Source: a bacterium (GTDB lineage: Bacteria > Planctomycetota > Planctomycetia > Pirellulales > Pirellulaceae). Taken from it: a stretch of 64,000 nt of DNA. Below, in pieces: positions 34,585 through 43,526 of the stretch. The notes under the pieces are model-generated. The model was not told where the DNA came from. It ran no database searches and saw nothing but the letters and a program-made list of their open reading frames with translations. Each line of letters begins with the position of its first letter. Position 1 is the stretch's first letter. The stretch spans positions 124,001-188,000 of the forward strand of contig WGNR01000005.1 of NCBI GenBank assembly GCA_016124445.1, read 5' to 3'. The position numbers and the translations under genes were made by a program.

Positions 34585-37500
34585 ATGGAGATTTTGGAAC
34601 AGATTTGGGAAAAGATCAGCCTCTTTTTCGGCGGTCTTTTAAGCGGATTCGAAAAGTTCATCACCTCGATGTTCGGTTCGTCTAACGCACGATATATCAA
34701 GAAGTTACAGCCAACCGTTGATGCCATCAACGAGCTGGAATCCAAATACGAAGCCCTGTCGGACGAAGAACTTCGCGACCAGACCCGCCTGTTCAAGCAG
34801 CGTTTGGCCTCAGGCGAAACGCTCGACGATATCCTGGTCGAAGCGTTTGCCGTCGGTCGCGAGGCAGGCAAACGGTTTCTCGGTATGCGCCATTACGACG
34901 TCCAGTTGATCGGCGGTATCGTCCTGCACCGCGGCAGTGTCGCGGAAATGGTCACTGGCGAAGGTAAAACCTTGGTGGCAACACTGCCGGCGTATCTCAA
35001 TGCGATGGAAGGCAAAGGGGTTTTCGTCGTCACGGTGAATGACTACCTGGCCCGCCGCGATATGGAATGGATGGCACCGTTTTACCGAGGCCTTGGCCTG
35101 ACGGTGAACGCCATTCAAAGCGACATGGCGGTGCGTGATCGTCAACAAGCCTATAGCTGCGACATCACTTACGGTACCAACAACGAGTTCGGTTTCGATT
35201 ACTTGCGCGACAACATGCGCCCATCGGCGCGCGGAGACGATCGCTTCCCAAAAGAGAGCCAGCAGTCGCAAGGTCGCCTGCATTACGCGATTATCGACGA
35301 AGTCGACAATATCCTGATCGACGAAGCCCGAACGCCGCTGATCATCAGCGGTCCGGCGAATACCAGCAAAGACAAGTACGGCGACGCCGATAAGATTGCC
35401 CGCTCGCTGCAGAAGGAAATCCATTTTGTTGTCAACGAAAAGGATCGCACGACCAATCTGACTGAAGAAGGTGTTCGCCAAGCGGAACGCCTGGCGGGAG
35501 TCGAAAGCTTCTACACCTCGGGCAACATGGAATGGCCCCACCTGATCGACAACGCCCTGCGTGCTCATTACCTCTATCAGCTCGACGTCGATTACGTAGT
35601 GGAAGATGGCAAGATCGTGATCATCGACGTCCACACCGGCCGTAAAATGGAAGGCCGCCAGTGGAGCGACGGCATGCATCAAGCGGTCGAAGCGAAAGAA
35701 GGGGTCAAGATCAAGGAAGAGACCCAGACGCTGGCCACCATCACCCTGCAAAACTTCTTCAAGCTGTTCGACAAGCTTTCCGGCATGACCGGTACCGCCA
35801 TGACCGAGGCGGGCGAACTGTGGAAGATCTATGAGTTGGACGTGATCGCCATTCCGACCAATCGGACGATGCAGCGGATTACGTACACCGACATTATCTT
35901 CATGAACGAAAAAGAGAAGTACGAAGCGGTTGCCGACGAGATTGAACGGACCATCAAGTGGGATGTCGTCATGTTCAAGAATGGCGACGAAATGTGGGGC
36001 GACATCCTTGAAGAAAAGGAAGACTCCATCAAGATCCACTCCAAGGGTCAGAAGCAGCCGACCTCGATCGATCGCAATAAGATCAAAGCCATTCAGTACA
36101 AGGGACGGCCGGTGCTGGTCGGCACTACCAGCATCGAAAAGAGCGAACGGCTTTCCCGGCTGCTCGACAAGCGGGGCATCAAGCACGACCTGCTCAATGC
36201 CAAGCAGCATAAACGCGAAGCCGATATCGTCGCTCAGGCAGGTCGCATTGGTGCCGTGACCATTGCCACCAACATGGCTGGCCGTGGTACCGACATTATC
36301 TTGGGCGGTAATCCCGAAACGATGGCCTGGGCACAGCTTCAGCATAAGTACCCAACCCGTCTGGAAGTTCCCCAGGAAGAATGGGACACGCTCGTCAACG
36401 AGATCGAGCAGCACGAACAAATGAAGGCGATGGGCAAGAAAGTCAAGGAACTGGGCGGTCTGCACGTGATCGGCACCGAGCGGCACGAGTCGCGCCGAAT
36501 CGACTTGCAGCTTCGCGGTCGTTGCGGTCGCCAAGGCGACCCAGGCAGTTCCCGGTTCTTCCTTTCGCTGGAAGACGACCTGATGCGAATTTACTTCGGC
36601 GAATGGGCGAAGAACTTCATCCAGCGTCTGCCGGCCGCGCTGCGTCCCCAACCAGGCGACGCCATCGAAAACACCATGATCGTCCGTCGTATCGAAGGTG
36701 CCCAGAAGAAACGGGAAGAACAGAACTTCGAGGCTCGTAAGAACCTCCTCGAATACGACGAGGTGATGGACGAGCAGCGCAAACGCGTCTATGGCTTCCG
36801 CCAGCAGATCCTGGAAGGTGGTGACAGCCGCGACATGATCATGGACATGGTTCGAGAGCAGATCGAATACCATGTCGCCATGTTCCTGGAAAAGGACTTT
36901 GGCGTTGAAACGTTCGCCAAGTGGGCCGGCAGCGAGCTTTCTTGTGAACTGCAAACCCGCGACCTCCGCGGACTCGATTTCGCCGCTGCGGAATCGTATT
37001 CCAAAGACATCGCCGAGCGTGCCGCCGAATCGAACATTATCGCCGCGATCGACGAAAACCTGCCTGATTCGGAAGACGATTCCGAATGGAACTGGGGCGC
37101 GATGGCCCGCTTCGCTAACAGCATGTGGAAGCTGAATCTCAGCGACCGCGATCTGAAAAAGGTTGGCCGTGATCATGTCGACGAGTTGCTGGTTACCAAG
37201 GCCCGCGAAGCGATCGCCAAGATCGACCTCAGCGAAGGTGAGAAGTTCCTCGACAAGGACTTCGGTCTGAGCACCTTGAGCGGTTGGTGCCGTTACAAGT
37301 TCGGCATCGAAATCGATGTCCAGCAGTTCCGCGACAAGCCGCAGCCTGCCGTCGTTGATGCGGTATACCAAAAGGCGATCGAAGTCTACGACCAGAAAGA
37401 ATCGGAATACCCGGTCCTGACCGGCTTGTACAAGTTCAGCAACAAAAGCGGCGGCCACTCGCGGCTCGATCGCGAAGGCCTTTTGTCCTGGGCCATCAGC

Positions 37501-38292
37501 CGCTTCGAGACCAACCTCGATGCCGAAGATTTCAAGAGCAAGCAGCGCGATGAAATTCAACAACTGCTGATTCCCCTGAGCGAAAAACACAAGAAGGTCG
37601 CCCAGGAAAAGATGCAGGTCGTCGAAGACAAGGTTGAGCAGCTTTACGAAGACCACATTGAAAGCCAAACCCTCTCGGTCATCAGTGGCGGCAACGGCAA
37701 ATTGGGCTCGCTGCATGATTGGATCAAGCAGACGATCGACTCGGACATCCCCGAGCACGAACTTGAACAATTCGACAAGCAGCAGCTGGAAACTCGCTTG
37801 ATTCGCGAAGTGTACGAGCGCTACCGCCCCGAAATGACCCGCATGGAGCGCTACGTCCTGCTGGAACTGATCGACACGGCCTGGAAAGACCATCTGCTGG
37901 CGATGGATCACCTGCGATCGGCGGTCAGCTTCGTGGGATACGCCCAGGTCGATTCGAAGGTCGAGTACAAACGCGAAGGTATGCGGCTATTCGAGAAGAT
38001 GTGGCAAAGCCTGGGCGAACGGGTCACCGACCTGGTCTTCAAGATTGACAGCCTGAACGAAGAGTTCGTCAGTTCGACCTGGAAGGAATCGGAAGCCCGG
38101 CACGACTCCGCTTCGAGTATCGGCGATATGGCTCGCCAGCAGGAACAGGCCATTTCCAACTCGCAGGGCGAAGTTGAAGTCACCGCGCCAATTCGCAACG
38201 TCGGCGAGAAAATCCGCCGCAACGATCCTTGCCCCTGCGGCAGCGGTAAGAAGTATAAGGCCTGCTGCATGAAGCAAGATTCGGCGAAATAG
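34585..38292 (+). CDS. secA: Preprotein translocase motor SecA, enlarged form
   Basis: 1235 residues against about 900 in E. coli. All core elements are present. The Walker A motif is VTGEGKT (K128), the DEAD box is IIDEVDNILIDEAR, GRGTDIILGGNPE and RHESRRIDLQLRGRCGRQGDPG form motifs V and VI, and the C-terminal zinc motif is NDPCPCGSGKKYKACC. It drives export through SecYEG. Two differences stand out. A 49-residue insert (about 457-505) interrupts nucleotide-binding domain 2 between KYEAVADEIERT and GRPVLVGTTS. A region of about 310 residues (772-1085) replaces the usual scaffold/wing linker with about five copies of a similar unit. Signs of pseudogenisation are absent. The promoter lies upstream. 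Confidence 0.97.
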   Translation: MEILEQIWEKISLFFGGLLSGFEKFITSMFGSSNARYIKKLQPTVDAINELESKYEALSDEELRDQTRLFKQRLASGETLDDILVEAFAVGREAGKRFLGMRHYDVQLIGGIVLHRGSVAEMVTGEGKTLVATLPAYLNAMEGKGVFVVTVNDYLARRDMEWMAPFYRGLGLTVNAIQSDMAVRDRQQAYSCDITYGTNNEFGFDYLRDNMRPSARGDDRFPKESQQSQGRLHYAIIDEVDNILIDEARTPLIISGPANTSKDKYGDADKIARSLQKEIHFVVNEKDRTTNLTEEGVRQAERLAGVESFYTSGNMEWPHLIDNALRAHYLYQLDVDYVVEDGKIVIIDVHTGRKMEGRQWSDGMHQAVEAKEGVKIKEETQTLATITLQNFFKLFDKLSGMTGTAMTEAGELWKIYELDVIAIPTNRTMQRITYTDIIFMNEKEKYEAVADEIERTIKWDVVMFKNGDEMWGDILEEKEDSIKIHSKGQKQPTSIDRNKIKAIQYKGRPVLVGTTSIEKSERLSRLLDKRGIKHDLLNAKQHKREADIVAQAGRIGAVTIATNMAGRGTDIILGGNPETMAWAQLQHKYPTRLEVPQEEWDTLVNEIEQHEQMKAMGKKVKELGGLHVIGTERHESRRIDLQLRGRCGRQGDPGSSRFFLSLEDDLMRIYFGEWAKNFIQRLPAALRPQPGDAIENTMIVRRIEGAQKKREEQNFEARKNLLEYDEVMDEQRKRVYGFRQQILEGGDSRDMIMDMVREQIEYHVAMFLEKDFGVETFAKWAGSELSCELQTRDLRGLDFAAAESYSKDIAERAAESNIIAAIDENLPDSEDDSEWNWGAMARFANSMWKLNLSDRDLKKVGRDHVDELLVTKAREAIAKIDLSEGEKFLDKDFGLSTLSGWCRYKFGIEIDVQQFRDKPQPAVVDAVYQKAIEVYDQKESEYPVLTGLYKFSNKSGGHSRLDREGLLSWAISRFETNLDAEDFKSKQRDEIQQLLIPLSEKHKKVAQEKMQVVEDKVEQLYEDHIESQTLSVISGGNGKLGSLHDWIKQTIDSDIPEHELEQFDKQQLETRLIREVYERYRPEMTRMERYVLLELIDTAWKDHLLAMDHLRSAVSFVGYAQVDSKVEYKREGMRLFEKMWQSLGERVTDLVFKIDSLNEEFVSSTWKESEARHDSASSIGDMARQQEQAISNSQGEVEVTAPIRNVGEKIRRNDPCPCGSGKKYKACCMKQDSAK

Positions 38293-38348
38293 ACCGAGTC
38301 TTGCCCGGCAGGGCTAGCACACAGCGGAACAACCACGGGACGGATCCC

Positions 38349-39662
38349 ATGCTTACCTGGTGTTTCAATCTGGCTTACCTCGCACTGATCGCGGCGATCT
38401 CTCCCTGGCTGATGTGGTCCGCGATCTTCCAGGGAAAGTATCGCGAGGGTTTCTCGGCCAAGCTACTGGGCTACGTCCCTCGTCGGCCCACCATCTCGCC
38501 GCAGCACGTCTGGCTGCACGCGGTCAGCGTTGGCGAAGTCAACCTGATTGCTCCATTGATCGCGGAGATCAGTCGCGTTCATCCCGATGCCACCTTCCAC
38601 ATCACCACCACCACCAAGGCCGGCTTCGACCTTGCCCAGTCGAAATATGCCCAGCACACCATCAGCTATGCTCCGCTCGATTTCTCGTGGGCCATCGCTC
38701 GGGCCTATCGACGCATCGAACCCGACGCCGTGCTGCTAGTGGAACTGGAACTGTGGCCCAACCTGATTCGACAGGCCCAGAAGCATCGAGCCAAGATTGC
38801 CGTGGTCAACGGTCGACTCAGCGAGAAAAGCCATCGCGGTTATCGCAAACTTCGCTGGCTGGTTGCTCCGCTGCTTCAGAGATTGGACCTGATCGCCGCG
38901 CAAGATGAAGTTTACGCCAAGCGGTTTCGCGACCTGGGCGCACGTGAGGAAAACATCGTGGTGACCGGTTCGATCAAATTCGATGGTATTACGGCCGATC
39001 GCAACAATCCGCAAACCGAATCACTACGTACCCTGGCAGGACTAACCAAACAGCAAACCATCTGGCTGGCTGGCAGCACGCAAAACGGCGAAGAACCAAT
39101 CATCGTCGAGGCCTACCGTCAGGCTCAGAAGCAAGTTCCCGACTTGAAGCTGATTCTGGTGCCGCGTCATCCGCATCGCTTCGACGAGGTTGCCCGCCAG
39201 TTGGAAGAAGAGCAGATTCCCTTTCAGCGGCGAAGTCAACTGGAAGCAGGCCCAGCGGAAAGCGATTCAATCCTGCTGGTCGACGGCGTCGGCGAGCTTT
39301 CGGCCTGGTGGGGAACTGCCGATATTGCGTTCGTAGGGGGCAGCCTGGGCAATCGAGGCGGCCAAAACATGATCGAGCCGGCTGCCTACGGTACAGCCGT
39401 TTCGGTGGGGCCCAATACATGGAACTTTAAAGATGTGGTCGAAAGACTGCGGGCAGCCGAAGCAATCACCGTCGTTCGCGATGCGGAAAGCCTCGCTCGG
39501 TTTGTCATCCAAGCGGCCACCGACCGCAGCTGGCGACTCAATCAAGGTGCCCGAGCTCGTGACGTCGTTTTGGCTCAGCAAGGGGCCACTCGGCGAACGA
39601 TTGAGGTGCTCGAGCCGCTGTTAGAGTTGCCCCAGATCGTCAAGTTCCGCGAAGCGGCCTAA
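38349..39662 (+). CDS. waaA: 3-deoxy-D-manno-octulosonic acid (Kdo) transferase
   Basis: 437 residues from ATG 38349. A short N-terminal membrane anchor (LTWCFNLAYLALIAAISPWLMW) is followed by a GT-B glycosyltransferase. The blocks VWLHAVSVGEVNLIAPLIAEI, TTTTKAGFDLAQ, LVELELWPNLIR, VVNGRLSEKSHRGY, VVTGSIKFDG and FVGGSLGNRGGQNMIEPAAYG are diagnostic for WaaA/KdtA. It adds Kdo to lipid A at the inner leaflet of the cytoplasmic membrane, so this organism makes an LPS-like outer membrane. It lies 56 bases after secA and may be co-transcribed. Confidence 0.95.
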   Translation: MLTWCFNLAYLALIAAISPWLMWSAIFQGKYREGFSAKLLGYVPRRPTISPQHVWLHAVSVGEVNLIAPLIAEISRVHPDATFHITTTTKAGFDLAQSKYAQHTISYAPLDFSWAIARAYRRIEPDAVLLVELELWPNLIRQAQKHRAKIAVVNGRLSEKSHRGYRKLRWLVAPLLQRLDLIAAQDEVYAKRFRDLGAREENIVVTGSIKFDGITADRNNPQTESLRTLAGLTKQQTIWLAGSTQNGEEPIIVEAYRQAQKQVPDLKLILVPRHPHRFDEVARQLEEEQIPFQRRSQLEAGPAESDSILLVDGVGELSAWWGTADIAFVGGSLGNRGGQNMIEPAAYGTAVSVGPNTWNFKDVVERLRAAEAITVVRDAESLARFVIQAATDRSWRLNQGARARDVVLAQQGATRRTIEVLEPLLELPQIVKFREAA

Positions 39663-39770
39663 CCCGTCACGGCGTCGTTCAGGTCGACTGTAACCCCAAG
39701 CGGCCTGGCAATCTGTTCCCCAGGGACCAAAAATCGGGACATGTAAGCCATTTTCAGCCGATTTACCCGG

Positions 39771-39800
39771 TTGTTCGCTCTCTTCCCTTGTCCCTATAAT
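39771..39800 (+). promoter_or_regulatory. Probable metK promoter
   Basis: TTGTTC (39771-39776) and TATAAT (39795-39800) with 18-base spacing. It predicts transcription from about 39807, which rules out the farthest upstream ATG (39799) as the metK start. No SAM riboswitch is recognised in the leader. Confidence 0.6.
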
Positions 39801-39891
39801 GCCCTATTCGCCAACAGGTCGAGAACCTGCGCTGGCGTGTCCATTCCTCCCCCGTGCAGCGATGCTGCTTGTTTCCCAGGAGAATCTATCG

Positions 39892-41067
39892 GTGGCTTCC
39901 GGAAAGTATTTGTTCACTAGCGAATCGGTCAGCATGGGTCACCCGGACAAGATGGCCGACCAAATCTCGGACGGTATCTTGGACGCACTTCTCGCTCAGG
40001 ATCCTCACAGCCGCGTTGCTTGCGAAACGATGGTGACCACAGGCCTGGCAGTTGTTGCCGGCGAAATCACCACCAAGGCAAACATCGACTACCAACACGT
40101 GATCCGCGGTGTCATTCGCGACATCGGTTACACCAGCGACTCGATGGGCTTCAATGCCGATACGTGTGCCGTGATGGTAACCTTGGACCGTCAAAGTCCC
40201 GACATCGCTCAAGGGGTCGATCACGACGAGACCAAGGGCAAGGAAATTGGTGCTGGCGACCAGGGCCTGATGTTTGGTTATGCCTGTAACCACACCCCAG
40301 AACTGATGCCGTTGCCGATTGCCCTTTCGCACCGCATTTTGAATCGCCTGACCGAAGCTCGCCAGAACGGCGAAGTCAACTGGCTACGTCCTGACAGCAA
40401 GAGCCAGGTCACGGTCGAATTCGACGGCGATCGTCCGGTCGGTATTCACACGGTCGTTGTTTCGACGCAGCATTGTGGTTCGGTCGACAACGCCACGATC
40501 CGCGACTTCGTGATCGACAAGGTCATCAAGCCTTGCCTGCCGGAAGAATTCGTTGACGACGACATCGTCTTCCATATCAACCCGACCGGCAAGTTTGTTG
40601 TCGGTGGTCCGATGGGCGACTGTGGTTTGACCGGCCGTAAGATCATTGTCGATACCTACGGCGGCTGGGGCCGTCACGGCGGTGGTGCTTTCAGCGGCAA
40701 GGATGCGACCAAGGTCGACCGCAGCGCCGCTTACATGGGCCGTCACGTTGCCAAGAACATCGTAGCTGCCGGCCTGGCCGATCGCTGCGAAGTTCAGCTG
40801 GCCTACGCCATCGGCGTGACCGATCCGGTCAGCGTCCATATCGACACCTTCGGCACCGGCAAGGTCGACGACGAGAAGATCGCCGAGATCGTCAAGAAGG
40901 CCTTCCCGCTGAGCCCTGGCGGCATCATCGATTACCTGAACCTGCGGCGACCAATCTTCCGCTCTACGGCAGCGGGTGGTCACTTCGGTCGTGACGAGTT
41001 CCCTTGGGAATCGACCGAAAAGGCCGAAGAGCTGGCCAAGCTGGCTGGCATCACTGTTACGGCCTAA
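39892..41067 (+). CDS. metK: S-adenosylmethionine synthase
   Basis: It makes SAM from methionine and ATP in the cytosol. 391 residues when started at GTG 39892, which has AGGAG nine bases upstream and begins [12 protein letters not shown], the normal family start. ATG 39862 would add ten residues. Family motifs are present: SVSMGHPDK (usually SEGHPDK), [35 protein letters not shown], the P-loop-like GGGAFSGKD, and the C-terminal [11 protein letters not shown]. It is single copy here and ends in a clear terminator. Confidence 0.97.
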   Translation: MASGKYLFTSESVSMGHPDKMADQISDGILDALLAQDPHSRVACETMVTTGLAVVAGEITTKANIDYQHVIRGVIRDIGYTSDSMGFNADTCAVMVTLDRQSPDIAQGVDHDETKGKEIGAGDQGLMFGYACNHTPELMPLPIALSHRILNRLTEARQNGEVNWLRPDSKSQVTVEFDGDRPVGIHTVVVSTQHCGSVDNATIRDFVIDKVIKPCLPEEFVDDDIVFHINPTGKFVVGGPMGDCGLTGRKIIVDTYGGWGRHGGGAFSGKDATKVDRSAAYMGRHVAKNIVAAGLADRCEVQLAYAIGVTDPVSVHIDTFGTGKVDDEKIAEIVKKAFPLSPGGIIDYLNLRRPIFRSTAAGGHFGRDEFPWESTEKAEELAKLAGITVTA

Positions 41068-41167
41068 TAAGCTGCCCAGCGGTGGGATCTGCCGCAGTTG
41101 GCGGGGCAATCGAGAGGGAAACCCGAGATCGCCCCCAGCCCGGTCGATTCCGCATTGCTTGAAATTT

Positions 41168-41205
41168 GGGTTCCTGTCACACTTCCTGGCAGGAACCCTT
41201 TTTTT
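41168..41205 (+). terminator. Rho-independent terminator of metK
   Basis: GGGTTCCTG (41168-41176) pairs perfectly with CAGGAACCC (41190-41198), followed by seven T, 100 bases after the stop codon. Confidence 0.95.
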
Positions 41206-41231
41206 GCGTCTGGATGCAGGAATCTTTCGGC

Positions 41232-42134
41232 ATGGATCGCCCCAACAGCTCGGTTTCGCCTGAACTTACTGGTGTTTGCCTCTCATTGGCAGTCGGCGGA
41301 ACGGCTCTGCTAGCTACCGCCACGGCGGTTGTTTGCGGCATTCGCCTGGTCTCCTATGAAACGCCGCCACTATCGACAGGTCCGGCATTGGCCGTCACGT
41401 TGCTGACGGCGGCCTGGTGTGCTTCGATCCGCGCAGCCTGGCTGGTGGCAGCTCCGAAACAACTGGGGCAGCGGTGGCACCTGATGATTGCGATCATTCC
41501 GTTCTGCTCCGCCTTGTTGATGGTCCGTGCGGTCACGTTCTTTCCGATTACCGAGTTCTCTACCTTCCTGCTTTGGTTTGCGGCACTAGCTCAAGAAACG
41601 ATCACGTTGTCGCTGTTTGTGACCTCGCAGTTTGGTGACTCGATCGCTCGTTGGACGCAGCCAATTCTGGAACCAGCTTCGCCCAGCAACGACGCGCCGA
41701 TTGAAACGCCAAACCCGATGCCTACGGTTGAAGTTGTCAGTGAAGTCGCCCAACCGGTTGCCGAAACCGAGGAAGCGGAACTGGAAAGCGAAGAAAAGCT
41801 CGATCTGCCTCCCAACGTCACGCAGCAATTGACGCGCGGGATCGAACTGGGGCAGGAACAGATTCACGGCTTGGTACGCGCTACGTTCGCCCCAGGCCAA
41901 CGGCATGCTTACCTGCATGTCGGCTTCTGCCCTCCCCTCCCCTCGGCGCCGCATGTCGAACTGCATCAACTGGAAGGCCCTGAGGTTCAGATCAAACCAG
42001 GGCAGATACTCACAAGCGGAGTTCGCTTCGATTTGAAACTGCGTGACGCTGGCCAGCAAGAAGCTAAACCGGTCTTCGAGTTCATCGCGATCTGCCCGAT
42101 CGATTCGGAAACAGGGCTGCGTCAGGCAGGCTAG
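41232..42134 (+). CDS. Membrane protein with acidic linker and soluble C-terminal domain, unknown function
   Basis: 300 residues from ATG 41232; ATG 41214 is an alternative, and both follow the metK terminator. About four N-terminal hydrophobic segments are visible (TGVCLSLAVGGTALLATATAVVCGI, ALAVTLLTAAWCASIRAAWLV, HLMIAIIPFCSALLMV, FLLWFAALAQETITLSLFV). A Glu/Pro-rich linker follows, then a C-terminal domain of about 110 residues (GLVRATFAPGQRHAYLHVGFCPPLPSAP...) with no known motif. The soluble domain is beta-rich. It is probably an inner-membrane protein. The last four bases overlap the convergent neighbour. Confidence 0.72.
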   Translation: MDRPNSSVSPELTGVCLSLAVGGTALLATATAVVCGIRLVSYETPPLSTGPALAVTLLTAAWCASIRAAWLVAAPKQLGQRWHLMIAIIPFCSALLMVRAVTFFPITEFSTFLLWFAALAQETITLSLFVTSQFGDSIARWTQPILEPASPSNDAPIETPNPMPTVEVVSEVAQPVAETEEAELESEEKLDLPPNVTQQLTRGIELGQEQIHGLVRATFAPGQRHAYLHVGFCPPLPSAPHVELHQLEGPEVQIKPGQILTSGVRFDLKLRDAGQQEAKPVFEFIAICPIDSETGLRQAG

Positions 42135-42706
42135 GCGGCGGACTCGTTCTCCTTTTCCGGTGCCTTGCGGGGACGTCGTGTCCTTCTCATCTGCTGGCCC
42201 AGGCGTCCCCATTCCAACAGGATGGCCAACACGACGATCATGCTGAGGAAATTCGCAAAAAATGCACCTGGATTAAAAGTCAGCCGAGTCAACAACCCCA
42301 TCAAAAGCAACTGAAAGACCGCGATACCTAGCCCTACCTTGAGCGAGACCAATCTTCGAAACTGCATGAAGCCTCCTGCGACGCCCAGGAAGATTCCCAA
42401 AAGGGAAGTTCCGCAATAGAGGGCGATCGAGGACGCCAGATTCAAATTGTCGACTGGCACCGTTCCTTCCACGACCATTCCTCGGATGACCCATAGAATG
42501 ACCAAGGAACCAATGAGCTGAAAACTTCCGGTTGCCAGACAAACCAATCCGGCGATCGAAATGCTGGAACTCCGGGAACGGGGCTGCGCCGGATTGGAAC
42601 GATTTACAACCAGAGGCGTAACAACTTGCGGCTTATCGTCGACCACGTCCGCTTCGATCGCTTCACCGATCTGTCCTTGGGGATGACTTGCTGGATTTCT
42701 TTCCAC
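42131..42706 (-). CDS. Single-module member of an uncharacterised four-helix membrane-protein family
   Basis: 191 residues. A disordered N-terminus of about 45 residues is followed by one module of four transmembrane segments. The first holds GLVCLATGSFQLIGSLVILW, the second SLLGIFLGVAGGFMQFRR, then two more. The C-terminus is basic (RRTRRPRKAPEKENE). It aligns with the neighbouring protein at 42.8-43.4 kb and with each of the four modules of the large protein encoded upstream on the same strand. Function unknown; no catalytic residue is conserved across the modules. Confidence 0.75.
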   Translation of the reverse strand: MERNPASHPQGQIGEAIEADVVDDKPQVVTPLVVNRSNPAQPRSRSSSISIAGLVCLATGSFQLIGSLVILWVIRGMVVEGTVPVDNLNLASSIALYCGTSLLGIFLGVAGGFMQFRRLVSLKVGLGIAVFQLLLMGLLTRLTFNPGAFFANFLSMIVVLAILLEWGRLGQQMRRTRRPRKAPEKENESAA

Positions 42707-42816
42707 AGAATTCGTACCTTGATTGAGCTAGTGAAGGTTGCCGCGATGAAAATCGCAACGCGTATTGACGGCAAATCTTATCGACCCAAAAACCAAGCAA
42801 CACAGCATCTGGCAGG

Positions 42817-43401
42817 CTAGGTGGTGGACTCGTTTCTCTTCTCGGATGGCCTGCGGGCATAGCGGGCCAACCTCTCTTGCGTATTTACGTGAGACCATTC
42901 GATAAGGATGGCCAACGCGACGATGGAGGAAAGGACGGTAGGAATAATCAACACCAGATTCCCGGTACGGTACAGTAGCCATCCTGTCGCGACAATCTGG
43001 CTCAGCGTCAGTAATAGCCCCAGCTTGAAGTAGACCGACTCTCGATACTGCATTCTTGACCCTACCAGACACAAGAAGATTCCGAAGAGGCAATATCCCC
43101 AGTAGAAAAGGCTCACGTTCTCCAACGTCGTCTCATCCGCTCGCGTAGTTACCACCGCAGAAAGTTCGCGAATGACCCATTGCATCAGCAGTGAGCCCAG
43201 GATCTGAAAACCTCCGATTCCAAGACAGAATGCTCCGGCGATCGAAATGCTGGGCTTCCTGTGACGGGGAGGCTTTGGTGGCATCGGGCTGAAAAGACTT
43301 TTGACCGGCGGCGTACCAACCTGCGGATTCTCGTCGACCACTTCCGCCACGGGAGGTTCAACGATCAGTTTCTCGGGTTGGCTTTCTGGCATGTTTTCCA
43401 C
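42817..43401 (-). CDS. Single-module member of the same membrane-protein family
   Basis: 194 residues. The disordered N-terminus carries VKSLFSPMPPKPPRHRKP, almost identical to the linker before module 4 of the 761-residue paralogue, which indicates recent duplication of that module. The module itself has AFCLGIGGFQILGSLLMQW, then GIFLCLVGSRMQYRESV and two further hydrophobic segments. The C-terminal tail is basic. It lies between its two paralogues on the same strand. Function unknown. Confidence 0.78.
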   Translation of the reverse strand: MENMPESQPEKLIVEPPVAEVVDENPQVGTPPVKSLFSPMPPKPPRHRKPSISIAGAFCLGIGGFQILGSLLMQWVIRELSAVVTTRADETTLENVSLFYWGYCLFGIFLCLVGSRMQYRESVYFKLGLLLTLSQIVATGWLLYRTGNLVLIIPTVLSSIVALAILIEWSHVNTQERLARYARRPSEKRNESTT

Positions 43402-43526
43402 GTAACCTGCTCCTTGATTGAGCTACTTCGCATTGTCTCGATCGTAAACGCCAGCGATTGCCCACCGCAAATCTTTACGCTTGATAACCATTGACGGCCG
43501 CGGCTGGAAGGCTCGGTGGTGGCTTC

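Noticed and set aside
34810..37911. 1033-codon open frame on the minus strand across secA
   Set aside because: It is antisense to a clear SecA with all family motifs; its translation is compositionally odd (repeated Val/Phe/Asp, no motifs), as expected when a codon-biased gene is read backwards.
39799..39891. Longer metK starting at ATG 39799
   Set aside because: It would begin inside the -10 element TATAAT and before the predicted transcription start; the added residues do not resemble MetK.
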